Below are positions 1-7,109 of a stretch of DNA of 16,497 nucleotides, piece by piece. The stretch's first letter is position 1. Each line of letters starts with the position of its first letter. The stretch is from Burkholderiaceae bacterium (GTDB taxonomy: Bacteria; Pseudomonadota; Gammaproteobacteria; Burkholderiales; Burkholderiaceae), in assembly GCA_947461335.1 (NCBI GenBank), contig CANHLB010000015.1:1-16497 (forward strand). The letters are read 5' to 3'. The position numbers and the translations under genes were made by a program. The notes beneath the pieces were generated by a model. It made no database searches, had not been told where the DNA came from, and saw only the letters and a list, made by a program, of their open reading frames with translations.

Positions 1-833
1 ATCTGGGCAGTCAGAGCATGGGGACTCAAAAAGTTTAGGCTATTCAAAAAGCTAAGATAACCGACCTCGTTTCTAAGAGCAATAGCTTTATCCGGATAAT
101 GGGTCTGCCACTCCTTACTCAGCTCATTAGTCAGATCTAAACCCCTTTTAGGCAAAGCGCTAGAGAGTAAATCAGCCTCAATCAATAGCATTGCTAAACA
201 GTCTTGATGATTTGGTTCAGCAAGGGAAACTCGATCTAGTTGGTTTTGATAAAAAGCATGGTCGGTTGCCAAAATCCATGGGCTTACCGACTCGAGTACC
301 GACTCACACAAACCCCGGTCAGTTGATGAGTCTTTCAAGTGCTGTCGGAGGAGGTCCAAGCTATTTTGTTCAATTTCATAAGGCGTCTGATTAATTAAAC
401 CTGGATGCTCAAAATCATGAGCAATCGCAGCATAGAGCAGGAGCCAACACTCCTCTGGAGAAGCATACCAAGGATTTTTTGCTCGCTGACTATCAGGCCA
501 TGTTTCTTGCTGTAATAGTAAATAGGAAATCATCAAACAAACATCTTTGAAGTGGCTTCGCGAATGATAAGCAGGCTCAGAATGCGCTATAGCGAAGTGA
601 TCAATCTTTGTAGCAAGTTCATCGCAAAGTTTTTTAAAGGGATTACCGAGAAAATCTTGGGCAATCCAGAATGGAGTTTGAAGTAGGGCCTTAATGAATG
701 GCCTGAAATCCCCGTTGCTGCTCTCAATTAGATCTAAAGTGGCGTCCAGGAACTGGGCGGAATGAGGAAGTCTCTTGAGATCTAAAAGATCACTTATTAC
801 ACTTCTGGTATCTATGGAACTATTTTGCATCAT
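1..833 (-). CDS. Class I cyclic-nucleotide phosphodiesterase-like HD-domain protein (partial, C-terminus off left edge)
   Basis: An open frame of 277 codons runs from ATG (831-833) through the left edge without a stop; a second ATG follows at once (828-830) and an in-frame TAG lies 7 codons upstream. Motifs match the PDEase_I fold in order: YHSRSHFKDV (residues 89-98, compare YHNxxHAxDV), AIAHDFEHPGLINQ (136-149, compare HDxxHPGxxN), ILATD (187-191) and an EAD (219-221). The expected metal ligands H94, H139, D140 and D221 and the general-acid position H90 are all present. Such enzymes hydrolyse 3',5'-cyclic nucleotides, but the substrate here is unknown and the purine-binding Gln region is not visible. 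The usual HDxDH reads HDFEH. No signal peptide or membrane segment is seen, so it is probably cytosolic. No Shine-Dalgarno is evident. The coding call is strong; the family assignment is by motif recognition only. Confidence 0.75.
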   Translation of the reverse strand, partial: MMQNSSIDTRSVISDLLDLKRLPHSAQFLDATLDLIESSNGDFRPFIKALLQTPFWIAQDFLGNPFKKLCDELATKIDHFAIAHSEPAYHSRSHFKDVCLMISYLLLQQETWPDSQRAKNPWYASPEECWLLLYAAIAHDFEHPGLINQTPYEIEQNSLDLLRQHLKDSSTDRGLCESVLESVSPWILATDHAFYQNQLDRVSLAEPNHQDCLAMLLIEADLLSSALPKRGLDLTNELSKEWQTHYPDKAIALRNEVGYLSFLNSLNFLSPHALTAQ

Positions 834-840
834 TATTGAA

Positions 841-849
841 TATATACCA
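841..849 (-). promoter_or_regulatory. Possible extended -10 of the phosphodiesterase-like gene
   Basis: On the minus strand the sequence TGGTATATA reads as an extended -10 box (TGnTATAAT type). Its 3' end lies 7 bases before the ATG at 833, so transcription would begin at or next to the start codon. That would fit a leaderless mRNA, in keeping with the missing Shine-Dalgarno. No convincing -35 is present. Weak, composition-prone evidence in AT-rich DNA. Confidence 0.3.
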
Positions 850-857
850 GGCTATGA

Positions 858-901
858 AATCACGAGTGTTGTTTAAAGCAATACTCCTTTCACTAGTGAT
901 T
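858..901. repeat. Inverted repeat between tauD-like and phosphodiesterase-like genes
   Basis: AATCACGAGTG (858-868) and CACTAGTGATT (891-901) are complementary at 10 of 11 positions and enclose a 22-base loop. The plus strand continues CTTTTTG, like an intrinsic terminator, but no plus-strand gene lies upstream. On the minus strand no U-tract follows, so it is a poor terminator for the tauD-like gene. It covers the -35 and upstream region of the next gene, so it may be an operator or an mRNA hairpin. Confidence 0.4.
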
Positions 902-919
902 CTTTTTGTATGCCACTTG

Positions 920-1990
920 CTAGTACACGTCCAATTCAACGGATACTTTAGTGCCTTGCAAGATGATTCCCCCTCTGTCACCAGGAATGGTTGAACCCCA
1001 CCTTGGTTCAAAATAACTTGGTAGGGGTCTGCCCTGCTTGGGGGCTATCCAGAGTCTTAACAGATGTCTTTGACGCTCGGGCTCCGGCCAATTTTCAAAG
1101 TCATTTCTCGAATGCAAAATTTGATGGTTGTGCAATAACTGAATATCACCAGGCTCAAAAGCCATAGGCAAAACAAAACCGGGTTCAGCCAATATTTCAT
1201 CAATCAAATCCATGACAGAAATTTGCTCGCTTGTTAACCTCGGTGCCTCAGGGAAATTGGCTTGAGCAGCCTCGATATATTGACGGATATATACACAAGA
1301 TAAGATATTCTCATGCCAAGTAAAAATAGGCATGTCATACCAAGGGTATAAGCCATCAGGAACTTCTCCACGCCGATCTGTTGCATAAGGAAGAAACAAT
1401 GCTGGTAATAAATCAGGACGGCGCCGGGCTATTTCATTGTAAAGCGCCATCGAACTAGCAATAAAGGATTCCCCACCGAACTTTGCTTTTTGTAAACAAA
1501 GTAAACCCACAAAATCTGCTGAGTCAGTATGAAAATCTAATTTTTTATTCGTTTGATAAAACCTTCCACTACCCTTGCTCATTTGAATACCTTGGTCACG
1601 CACGTGTCCAAGCAAGTGCCCTTTAGCATTGCTACTCCGCAAGGCTCCAAGATGTACTCCAATGCCCATGTAAATAATGGAAGATAGTTTTATACCTAAA
1701 TCCTGCACTGGAATACCACGCAATAAAAGAAAGCCTCTACCATTTAGTAATTGGCTTAAGACTTCCTCTAAGAATGGTTTGACCTTGCTTAAGGGGAAAG
1801 TAGCTGGCGATATATCCTCTAAAGGGTGGTTCAGAGATTGAAAGTATTGCGCAGCATTAACTAGCTCATCAATCTGGGCTTTAGTCCATTGAATATGCCA
1901 TTGATCTTTTTTGGCCAACATTTCCTGGCCAGTCCAGACACAAGGCCCGCTCACTGATTTTGGATATGCTTCAATCTTCTGAAAATCCAC
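920..1990 (-). CDS. TauD/TfdA-family Fe(II)/2-oxoglutarate-dependent dioxygenase
   Basis: 356 aa. The family couples oxidative decarboxylation of 2-oxoglutarate to hydroxylation of a substrate, often a small acid, sulfonate or ether. The double-stranded beta-helix iron site is visible: HTD at residues 154-156 (His154, Asp156) and a distal His, most likely His293 in LHSRNDF, followed by Arg308/Arg312 in RHLLRLW as the 2-oxoglutarate carboxylate ligand. The segment NGRGFLLLRGIPV (83-95) is also typical. It is about 70 residues longer than E. coli TauD, mostly at the N-terminus, and belongs to a subgroup whose substrate I cannot name. The start is GTG at 1988-1990, preceded by AGGAG that overlaps the stop of the receptor gene 8 bases upstream, so the two genes are coupled. 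It is cytosolic, with no signal peptide. Confidence 0.85.
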   Translation of the reverse strand: MDFQKIEAYPKSVSGPCVWTGQEMLAKKDQWHIQWTKAQIDELVNAAQYFQSLNHPLEDISPATFPLSKVKPFLEEVLSQLLNGRGFLLLRGIPVQDLGIKLSSIIYMGIGVHLGALRSSNAKGHLLGHVRDQGIQMSKGSGRFYQTNKKLDFHTDSADFVGLLCLQKAKFGGESFIASSMALYNEIARRRPDLLPALFLPYATDRRGEVPDGLYPWYDMPIFTWHENILSCVYIRQYIEAAQANFPEAPRLTSEQISVMDLIDEILAEPGFVLPMAFEPGDIQLLHNHQILHSRNDFENWPEPERQRHLLRLWIAPKQGRPLPSYFEPRWGSTIPGDRGGIILQGTKVSVELDVY

Positions 1991-1998
1991 TATCTCTC

Positions 1999-2991
1999 CT
2001 AATTAATCTTATCAACTAAATCTAATCGTTTACCCAAATTAAAATAGGTTTCATATTGTTGTTTGGCAAACTGTTCGGCATCACGATTTACTTTGATATA
2101 GGGTACAGAGCCCATTAATTCCGTAGCCGCACGCCAATTTGCATTTTTATCGAGCGATGCAATCGCCTCTGTTAATTTATCTAAGACAGCCTTTGGAGTC
2201 CCAAGCGGTGCATCAATGCCACTCCAACCAATAATTTGCTCCATCCTTTCGAGCCCCAATTGATTGGCAGTGGGCACATCAGGCAAATCTTTATTGCGAG
2301 TTGGTGTAGTTACTAGCAAAGCACGCAATTTACCAGCTTTAATTAGGCTCAGCATCGTACCAATACTCCCGCAAGAAAAATCAATCTGTCCAGCCATGAG
2401 AGCAGTCACTGCTTCATTGGTGCCCTTGAAAGGGACCTGTTGAGGTATTTTTTCGCCAAGATTAAGTAAGGTAAACAATAGGCGCGGTCCCATATCATTA
2501 GTAGTGGCAGTGCCTGCGGTGCCGTAATTCATACTCGGGCCTCGTGTTTTGAGGGCTTGAGCAAATTCATCATAATTTTTATACGGGGAATCCTCTCGAA
2601 CCACGCATCCATAAGGATTGATCTCTAGAATGCCCACGGTAATAAAGTCATCCCATTTATATTTAGTCATGCTTGGCGAAATAGCTGGCAAGATGGATTG
2701 CGAACCTGGGCGGGATAACAATAAGGTATAGCCATCAGGAGCTGCTCTTCTTACAAAGTCTGAGCCAATTACACCACTTGCCCCTGGACGATTAACGACA
2801 ATAATACTTTGACCTAGTATTGAAGATGCATGATTAGCAAAAGCACGCGCAGCTAAATCTGAATCTCCTCCTGCTGCATATGGTGCAACTAAAGTAATAG
2901 GACGATTTGGGTATGGTGCTTGCGCAAATGCATTATTGAGAATAAAGCAGTAGGCACAAACGCCCATCATCTTATAAAAATATCTGTGCAT
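1999..2991 (-). CDS. Bug-type periplasmic receptor of a tripartite tricarboxylate transporter (TctC family)
   Basis: 330 aa from ATG 2991. A GTG six bases upstream would add two residues but leaves the purine-rich AGAGAG directly against the start, so the ATG is preferred. The N-terminus is a Sec signal peptide with predicted cleavage after AFA (residues 21-23), followed by the mature Bug start PYPNRPITLVAPYAAGGDSD. Other family marks are the NRPGASGVIG segment and AAPDGYTLLL. Bug proteins bind carboxylates or other small anions in the periplasm and normally deliver them to a TctA/TctB membrane pair; no tctA or tctB is present in the window. The gene heads a two-gene unit with the TauD-like dioxygenase (8-base gap), so its ligand is plausibly that enzyme's substrate. 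The ligand cannot be read from sequence. Confidence 0.9.
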   Translation of the reverse strand: MHRYFYKMMGVCAYCFILNNAFAQAPYPNRPITLVAPYAAGGDSDLAARAFANHASSILGQSIIVVNRPGASGVIGSDFVRRAAPDGYTLLLSRPGSQSILPAISPSMTKYKWDDFITVGILEINPYGCVVREDSPYKNYDEFAQALKTRGPSMNYGTAGTATTNDMGPRLLFTLLNLGEKIPQQVPFKGTNEAVTALMAGQIDFSCGSIGTMLSLIKAGKLRALLVTTPTRNKDLPDVPTANQLGLERMEQIIGWSGIDAPLGTPKAVLDKLTEAIASLDKNANWRAATELMGSVPYIKVNRDAEQFAKQQYETYFNLGKRLDLVDKIN

Positions 2992-3138
2992 ATTCACTCT
3001 CTGGGATTAAGATTGAAGCCTTGAATCAACATTGAAAGATTACATCGAATTAAGAAGTAGCAATTTAAATATCTCTTAGGGGTTATCCCTTATTTTTAAC
3101 TCATTACTAATCAAGCCGCATGATCTTGCGCTATTTTT
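2992..3138. promoter_or_regulatory. Divergent intergenic region between Bug receptor and ThDP-enzyme genes
   Basis: About 147 non-coding bases separate two divergent genes, so promoters for both should lie here. I found no convincing -35/-10 pair for either. A short inverted repeat, AGGG-GTTAT-CCCT (3078-3090), is the only structured element and could be a regulator half-site pair or chance. No Shine-Dalgarno precedes the ThDP-enzyme ATG. Confidence 0.3.
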
Positions 3139-4782
3139 ATGTCTTTAACTTCTAATGTAATTTCAAAACGCGGCGCTGACGTAATAGTCGAGACTTTCAA
3201 GCTAGCGGGGGTAAAAACCATCTTCACGCTATCAGGCAATCACATCATGCCTATTTTTGATGCGCTAATTGATAGTGGTATTCGCTTAATTCATACTCGC
3301 CACGAGGCTGCTGCCGTTCATATGGCTGATGCTTACGCTCGCTTAACTGGAGAAGTCGGCATTGCTTTAGTTACTGGTGGGCCGGGACATGCAAATGCCA
3401 TCTCTGCTCTCTACACAGCAAAAATGGCAGAGTCGCCCGTCATATTAATTTCTGGACATGCTCCTTTGTCACAGTTAGGTAAGGGTGCTTTTCAAGAGAT
3501 GGAGCAAGCTGAATTAGCAAAGCCTATTGCAAAAGCTTCATGGCTTAGCAACTCGATCGATAGCCTTCCATTTGATTTTGCAAAGGCAGTAAGCATTGCT
3601 AAATCTGGGCGCCCTGGAGTGGTTCATCTCAGTATTCCAATAGACTTATTAGAAGCTCAATATCCTCCAACATTCAAGCTCCCTACTGAAAAAGATTTTC
3701 TCAGCGCTAAAGAAGCCTTACCTAAAGATATTATTCAGAACATATTACAAGTTCTGACGAGTGCTAAAAAACCTTTAATACTTACTGGCCCGCAAATGCA
3801 ATCTAAAAGTGGTCGATTGCAATTAACTCGTCTTGAAAAAGCATTGGGAATACCAGTCATTGGCATGGAAAGTCCACGAGGCATCCTAGATCCCTCTTTA
3901 GGCTCATTTGCGCAAGTCTTGGCACAAAGTGACTGCGTTTTACTCCTTGGAAAAAAGATCGATTTCACAGTCAAATTTGGTCAGTCGCCTGCTTTTTTAG
4001 ATACCTGCCAATTTTTGCAAATTGATCCTGATCCAGTAGAAATCAAAAAAGCAAAAGTCATGCTTGATCAGAAATTAGTACTAAGTTGTCAGGCTGAAGT
4101 AATACCTATGATAGAAGCTCTTATAGAAATGGGTAAAACAAATCATGCCTATGAAGATTGGTGTGCAATCGTTCATCAAGCGATTAAATATCGTCCCGAA
4201 TCTTGGTTAACAGCTTCAGCTTCACAGGGGTTTGTCCATCCTGCCAAAGCATTCGCACAAATTCAATCGGTTCTAGATTCTCATCCAGACTCAGTGTTGA
4301 TCTGTGATGGCGGAGAAATTGGCCAGTGGGCACAAGCATGCTTGCATGCACCCCACAGGATTATCAATGGAGTGGCTGGTGCAATTGGTGCAGGGATACC
4401 TTTTGCTGCGGCTGCCAGCCTAGTTAAAGATGGGGCACCTATTGTGGCGGTAATGGGTGATGGAAGTTTTGGCTTTCATTGTGCCGAAATAGATACTGCA
4501 GTGAGATACGACTTACCTTACTTACTAATCATCGGCAATGATGCGTGCTGGAATGCTGAGCATCAAATTCAATTAAGAGAGTATGGAAAAGATCGAGCGA
4601 CAGGATGCGATCTACTGCCCACTCGTTACGATGATGTAGCAAGAGGCTTTGGTGGTCATGGTGAATCTGTAAATGATCTTGCTAATCTTCTACCTGCCTG
4701 TCAGCGCGCCTTAGATAGTCAATTACCAGCTTGTATCAATATGATGATTCCAAGCTTAGCAGCACCTAATTTAAATCCTTAG
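3139..4782 (+). CDS. Thiamine-diphosphate-dependent lyase/decarboxylase, acetolactate synthase / 2-hydroxyacyl-CoA lyase superfamily
   Basis: 547 aa, full length for the family. Three domains are visible: the N-terminal pyrimidine-binding domain with the catalytic Glu56 in HTRHEAAAV and the GGPG turn (80-83); a central Rossmann-like domain (about 190-330); and the C-terminal pyrophosphate domain with GDGS (440-443) and the Mg-binding N468-D469 about 28 residues later. The GAFQEMEQ stretch (116-123) and the RYDDVARGFGGHG region (496-508) resemble 2-hydroxyacyl-CoA lyase and oxalyl-CoA decarboxylase more than biosynthetic acetolactate synthase. The family makes or breaks C-C bonds next to a carbonyl through a ThDP carbanion. 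A CoA-ester lyase role fits the neighbouring acyl-CoA ligase operon, but the genes are convergent and the substrate is not determined. It may instead be a benzoylformate-decarboxylase-like or sulfoacetaldehyde-acetyltransferase-like enzyme. The start lacks a good Shine-Dalgarno, and no in-frame alternative lies nearby. Confidence 0.85.
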   Translation: MSLTSNVISKRGADVIVETFKLAGVKTIFTLSGNHIMPIFDALIDSGIRLIHTRHEAAAVHMADAYARLTGEVGIALVTGGPGHANAISALYTAKMAESPVILISGHAPLSQLGKGAFQEMEQAELAKPIAKASWLSNSIDSLPFDFAKAVSIAKSGRPGVVHLSIPIDLLEAQYPPTFKLPTEKDFLSAKEALPKDIIQNILQVLTSAKKPLILTGPQMQSKSGRLQLTRLEKALGIPVIGMESPRGILDPSLGSFAQVLAQSDCVLLLGKKIDFTVKFGQSPAFLDTCQFLQIDPDPVEIKKAKVMLDQKLVLSCQAEVIPMIEALIEMGKTNHAYEDWCAIVHQAIKYRPESWLTASASQGFVHPAKAFAQIQSVLDSHPDSVLICDGGEIGQWAQACLHAPHRIINGVAGAIGAGIPFAAAASLVKDGAPIVAVMGDGSFGFHCAEIDTAVRYDLPYLLIIGNDACWNAEHQIQLREYGKDRATGCDLLPTRYDDVARGFGGHGESVNDLANLLPACQRALDSQLPACINMMIPSLAAPNLNP

Positions 4783-4783
4783 A

Positions 4784-4816
4784 GCAAAAGAAAAACCCCC
4801 CGCTAGTACGGGTGGG
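4784..4816 (-). terminator. Rho-independent terminator of the nine-gene operon
   Basis: Read on the minus strand, CCCACCCG (4816-4809), loop TACTAG (4808-4803) and CGGGGGG (4802-4796) form a GC-rich hairpin with one mismatch. It is followed directly by the U-tract TTTTTCTTTT (4795-4786). It lies about 70 bases past the stop of the last operon gene and just beyond the convergent ThDP-enzyme stop. Confidence 0.8.
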
Positions 4817-4855
4817 CTCACTTTGCTTGAGCATGGGAGCAAAGCATTGTGAGCC
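4815..4855. repeat. Second hairpin in the convergent intergenic region
   Basis: GGCTCAC (4815-4821) pairs with GTGAGCC (4849-4855), and TTTGCT (4822-4827) pairs with AGCAAA (4838-4843). The arms are separated by a 5-base bulge, GCATT, on one side. No U-tract follows on either strand. It may stabilise the 3' end of one of the two convergent transcripts or reinforce termination. Confidence 0.5.
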
Positions 4856-4883
4856 TAGGTTAACGAGTTAATCAATACCAAAT

Positions 4884-5684
4884 CTAAACTTTATAATTGA
4901 AATTAGGGTCCCGCTTCTCTTTTAAAGAAGCTAAGCCTTCTTTGACTTCCGGCCCATTAAAACTTAACAATTCCAAAGTTGCCGAGTTATCAAAGATTGG
5001 TCCAGCCATGCGAAACCAATTATTTAAAGCATATTTAGACCAGCGAATAGGTCGTTGGGCTCCCTTGGCTAATCTTGCAGCCACCTCTTCTGCCTTGGCT
5101 TGCAATTCTTCATCCGGTACGCACATAGAAACTAAACCAATACGTTCGGCCTCCTCACCCATCACCGGCTCGCAGGTTAATAAATAGTACTTTGCTTTAG
5201 CCATTCCACAAAGTAAAGGCCAAATCATTGCAGCATGATCACCCGCTGCCAAACCTAGACGCGTATGTCCATCAATCAATCTAGCAGATTTTGCAGCGAT
5301 TGAAATATCGGCCATTAGTGCCGTAGCTAATCCCGCGCCAACTGCTGGACCCTGTATAGCAGATACTATCGGCTTAGAGCAATTAATCATGTTGTAGCAA
5401 AGATCTCGAAATTCTCGTAAAGCTTCTGCCTGCATTTCATAGTCGTTGATAATCTTTTCAACCATACCAAAGTCACCGCCTGCACAGAACCCTTTCCCTG
5501 CTCCACAAATAATGGCTACATTAGTCTCTTTATCCTTATCAACATCAAGCCAAACTCTAGAGAGCTCTCCATGAGCCTCCCAAGGCAGCGAATTTAATTT
5601 CTCAGGCCTATTAATCGTAATTCTTAGGACCCTATCAGAAGGTCTATCAAATTTTAAGTATTGATAGTTTTCATATAATTTCAT
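4884..5684 (-). CDS. Divergent crotonase-superfamily protein (possible CoA-ester or beta-diketone C-C hydrolase)
   Basis: 266 aa, last gene of the operon. The crotonase fold is clear, with the oxyanion-hole segments CAGGDF (67-72) and GPAVGAGLA (112-120). An ungapped match to the other crotonase of this operon shows that both hydratase glutamates are replaced: Glu118 there is Ala120 here and Glu138 there is His140 here. His140 is followed nine residues later by Asp149 (GHTRLGLAAGDH), the spacing I recall for the His145/Asp154 pair of 6-oxocamphor hydrolase, a retro-Claisen enzyme of this superfamily. It is therefore unlikely to be a simple enoyl-CoA hydratase; isomerase, decarboxylase or C-C hydrolase activity is possible. 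The ATG at 5684 has GGAG six bases upstream. It lies 25 bases after the PrpD-like gene and before the operon terminator. Confidence 0.85.
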   Translation of the reverse strand: MKLYENYQYLKFDRPSDRVLRITINRPEKLNSLPWEAHGELSRVWLDVDKDKETNVAIICGAGKGFCAGGDFGMVEKIINDYEMQAEALREFRDLCYNMINCSKPIVSAIQGPAVGAGLATALMADISIAAKSARLIDGHTRLGLAAGDHAAMIWPLLCGMAKAKYYLLTCEPVMGEEAERIGLVSMCVPDEELQAKAEEVAARLAKGAQRPIRWSKYALNNWFRMAGPIFDNSATLELLSFNGPEVKEGLASLKEKRDPNFNYKV

Positions 5685-5709
5685 TTAGTTCTCCATCCTT
5701 ATAAAATAA

Positions 5710-7101
5710 TTACACTGTAGTTTGTGTTGAAGCTGTTATCTCTTTAATTGAAGATTTAGGCAAAAGCATGACCGAATCAATTATTTTTTTAATCGCTTGC
5801 TCACTGATTAGCTCGCTGCAATTATCTGAGAACTTCTCTAATAAAAGCTCCTGGGAAATCGGATTATCAGGGTGTCCAATATTAATATCTAAGCGCTCAG
5901 TGATGATCATTCCATCCTTTAACGTTACCAACAAATGCCCTGGAAATGTTTTTGGAAACATCGTTGTTGACGCATCAGCGCTTTCATAACTCACTAAATC
6001 TGAGATAGCTTCAATATCACTTCGATTAAGATTTTTTAAGACAAAAGTATTGTGATTTATTTTTTTATCTAACAACTTTGTAGCAAGTAAAAATGGCAGG
6101 CTAAATTTAGCTCCATACGTAGTCACTGGACGTAATTTTTCAGCAAATGGCTCGCAGATTAAGGCTTGCTCAATTTCTGGAACATAACACTTGATGGCAG
6201 AAATTGCTTCAACCTGAACCCCTTTTTTAAGTAAGTTGCCTATGCAATCAATAAAGGCATGCGCAAAGTGACAGCAAGGGTAGGGCTTAATAGAAATTCG
6301 TGTTGTTTCCCATGTTTCAAATAATGAGTTTGTTGCTAATGACAAATCACATTCATCAAAGATGCCATAGGTTTTAAAAATACCATCACGCCCTTCAAAT
6401 ACAGAATGCGGTCCTGTCATGCCGTTTTTCGCAAATCGGGTTGATAAAATACCCGAGAAAGCGCTCCAACCTGCGTGCATACTTTTAGATGATGAGCTAT
6501 TAGATAAGTATTCATTGATACCAGAAGTTTGACTTCCCGCTAAACCAAGTGCATTAATAATTTCATTTTCACTTAAATGAAGTAACTTTGAAGCTGCGGC
6601 AACTGCACCAAAAATCCCAGCGATAGAGGTTGTGTGAAAGCCTCTCTTATGGAAGGTTCCCCTGGACGCCAAACCAATTCGAGCAGAAACCTCCCAAGCA
6701 CCAATAAATGCTGTTAAAAGTTCTTCTCCAGATGAATTGAGCTCCTCACCCAAAGCAAGTACAACTGGCGTAATGATAGTGCTGCCATGAACAATGGAAT
6801 CGGTATGAGTATCATCAAAATCAAGGCAATGAGCAGCGATCCCGTTGGCTAAAGCAGCATATTCAGTTGAAAGTTTTACCTTGGAACCCAAAACTGGTAT
6901 GAATTGTGCGTTCTTATTTACCTCAAGCAAACCTTTTAAAGAATTGACTGCATTCTCATGTGTTCTTCCTCGAATTGCAACACCAATCGTATCTAAAATA
7001 TGGCGCTTAGCGCTGAGGATAACTTCATCTGGGATCTGCTGATAATTTAATTGAACTAAAAATTCAGCGTATTGTTCTGCAATTGTTTTCAAGGTATACA
7101 A
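5710..7101 (-). CDS. MmgE/PrpD family protein (2-methylcitrate dehydratase / cis-aconitate decarboxylase superfamily)
   Basis: 463 aa, normal family length. The family includes 2-methylcitrate dehydratase (PrpD), cis-aconitate decarboxylase and iminodisuccinate epimerase, all acting on short branched polycarboxylates without metal. Conserved marks are LDFDDTHTDSIVHG (93-106, with Asp96/97, Thr98, His105), His156 in GFHTTS, and Lys206 in SSKSMHAGWSAF. These appear to match the active-site Asp, Thr, two His and Lys known from human cis-aconitate decarboxylase, so the protein is probably catalytically competent. The start is inferred as TTG 7101: an in-frame TAA lies two codons upstream, the family N-terminus begins at this point, and no ATG occurs for about 200 codons. 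No Shine-Dalgarno is seen, so translation may depend on coupling to the hydratase gene 8 bases upstream. The substrate is unknown; no citrate synthase or PrpB neighbour points to methylcitrate. Confidence 0.85.
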   Translation of the reverse strand: MYTLKTIAEQYAEFLVQLNYQQIPDEVILSAKRHILDTIGVAIRGRTHENAVNSLKGLLEVNKNAQFIPVLGSKVKLSTEYAALANGIAAHCLDFDDTHTDSIVHGSTIITPVVLALGEELNSSGEELLTAFIGAWEVSARIGLASRGTFHKRGFHTTSIAGIFGAVAAASKLLHLSENEIINALGLAGSQTSGINEYLSNSSSSKSMHAGWSAFSGILSTRFAKNGMTGPHSVFEGRDGIFKTYGIFDECDLSLATNSLFETWETTRISIKPYPCCHFAHAFIDCIGNLLKKGVQVEAISAIKCYVPEIEQALICEPFAEKLRPVTTYGAKFSLPFLLATKLLDKKINHNTFVLKNLNRSDIEAISDLVSYESADASTTMFPKTFPGHLLVTLKDGMIITERLDINIGHPDNPISQELLLEKFSDNCSELISEQAIKKIIDSVMLLPKSSIKEITASTQTTV

Positions 7102-7109
7102 ATATTAAA

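Noticed and set aside
191..394. Plus-strand open frame of 67 codons near the left edge
   Set aside because: It lies inside the minus-strand phosphodiesterase-like gene, whose motifs are clear.
858..907. Hairpin plus CTTTTTG read as a plus-strand intrinsic terminator
   Set aside because: No plus-strand gene or promoter lies upstream, and the loop of 22 bases is long for a terminator. Kept only as an inverted repeat.
3139..4782. Assignment of the ThDP enzyme as ilvB or xsc
   Set aside because: No small regulatory subunit gene follows as for ilvB, and the motifs look closer to hydroxyacyl-CoA lyases. No pta-like gene accompanies it as is common for xsc.
5710..7101. Assignment of the MmgE/PrpD protein as prpD of the methylcitrate cycle
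   Set aside because: No prpB, prpC or acn-type neighbour is present and the operon context is different, so no gene symbol is given.
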